Of a DNA stretch of 6,366 nt, positions 6,187 through 6,366 are shown one piece after another. Below the pieces are notes generated by a model that searched no databases, was not told the origin of the DNA, and worked only from the letters and a program-made list of their open reading frames with translations. Positions within the stretch are counted from its first letter, which is position 1; each line of letters opens with the position of its first letter. Location: assembly GCA_900555795.1 (NCBI GenBank), contig USMP01000082.1, positions 1-6,366 on the forward strand, written 5' to 3'. The DNA is from an uncultured Eubacteriales bacterium. Lineage in GTDB: Bacteria > Bacillota > Clostridia > Oscillospirales > Oscillospiraceae. Made by a program: the position numbers and the translations under genes.

Positions 6187-6215
6187 ATCATACATGAGTA
6201 ATTCATATTTTGCAA
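6187..6215 (-). promoter_or_regulatory. Candidate sigma-A promoter of the TRAP-TAXI operon
   Basis: On the minus strand TTGCAA (plus 6210-6215, 4 of 6 to TTGACA) is separated by 17 bp from TATGAT (plus 6187-6192, 5 of 6 to TATAAT). Transcription would start near 6180 and give a leader of about 40 nt before the ATG at 6141. The AT-rich DNA just upstream could act as an UP element. A second possibility lies farther up: TATAAT (plus 6293-6298) with TTTATA (plus 6316-6321) at 17 bp. Chance matches are common in such AT-rich sequence. Confidence 0.5.
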
Positions 6216-6366
6216 GAGCATAATTGATTTTTGTTCATTTTCTCATTTTTTAATTTTCGGCACAATCTTATAAATCTATACTTGTTTTGACAATTATAAA
6301 CAATTATTTTCATATTATAAATATTTTTATTTTTATATTTTTAAATTTTAGAATTTTGGCTTCTGA
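6216..6366. promoter_or_regulatory. AT-rich regulatory region, no gene seen; possible divergent promoter
   Basis: Of the last 126 bases only 21 are G or C by hand count, against clearly GC-rich coding DNA elsewhere. No reading frame of note is present. On the plus strand TTGACA (6287-6292) is a perfect -35 with CATATT (6311-6316, 4 of 6) 18 bp downstream, which could drive a divergent gene beyond the right edge. Overlapping this, ACAATTAT occurs twice (6290-6297 and 6300-6307) at an exact 10-bp period, and TTGTTT/AAACAA form an inverted repeat (6282-6287, 6298-6303). That layout resembles an operator, for example for a regulator of the transporter encoded divergently, but this is inference. 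Confidence 0.4.

Noticed and set aside
1..6366. CRISPR array, tRNA, rRNA or insertion sequence
   Set aside because: No regularly spaced repeats of suitable length, no cloverleaf-like sequence, and no transposase gene were seen on either strand.

Overview
The window looks like a chromosomal segment from a GC-rich, spore-forming-type Firmicute, most likely a gut Clostridia lineage of the Oscillospiraceae kind. This is inferred from strong AGGAGG-type ribosome binding sites, a lipoprotein TAXI binding protein, and an amidase with the LSPSTQ-type N-terminus that I associate from memory with gut Clostridia. All four convincing genes are on the minus strand, so they read from right to left. Gene bodies are GC-rich, whereas the right edge (6241-6366) is only about 17% GC by hand count.

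Right to left: (1) an AT-rich leader (6142-6366) holds a candidate sigma-A promoter and a strong Shine-Dalgarno. (2) A two-gene TRAP-TAXI importer follows: a TAXI-type substrate-binding lipoprotein (5197-6141), a 12-bp perfect intercistronic hairpin (5141-5171), and a fused DctQM-type membrane permease (3090-5093). The operon ends at a strong intrinsic terminator (2986-3026). (3) A 245-aa N-acetylmuramoyl-L-alanine amidase with a C-terminal SH3 domain and no signal peptide (2196-2933) follows. It has its own strong ribosome binding site and a possible sporulation-sigma (SigK/SigE-like) promoter. (4) uvrC (268-2100), excinuclease subunit C, has a separate sigma-A-like promoter and ends at a bidirectional-looking terminator (125-156). 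(5) The left edge (1-128) has no gene I can support but is packed with perfect short hairpins.

The genes work as three units: secondary import of an unidentified organic anion, peptidoglycan hydrolysis (possibly mother-cell lysis or spore-wall work), and nucleotide excision repair. I see no sign of a new multi-gene defence or mobile system. The points most worth a second look are the amidase's substituted zinc-binding motif with a possible compensating histidine, its possible sporulation control, the hairpin cluster at the left edge, the U-less hairpin between the two TRAP genes, and the AT-rich right edge with an 8-bp repeat at 10-bp period overlapping a possible divergent promoter.
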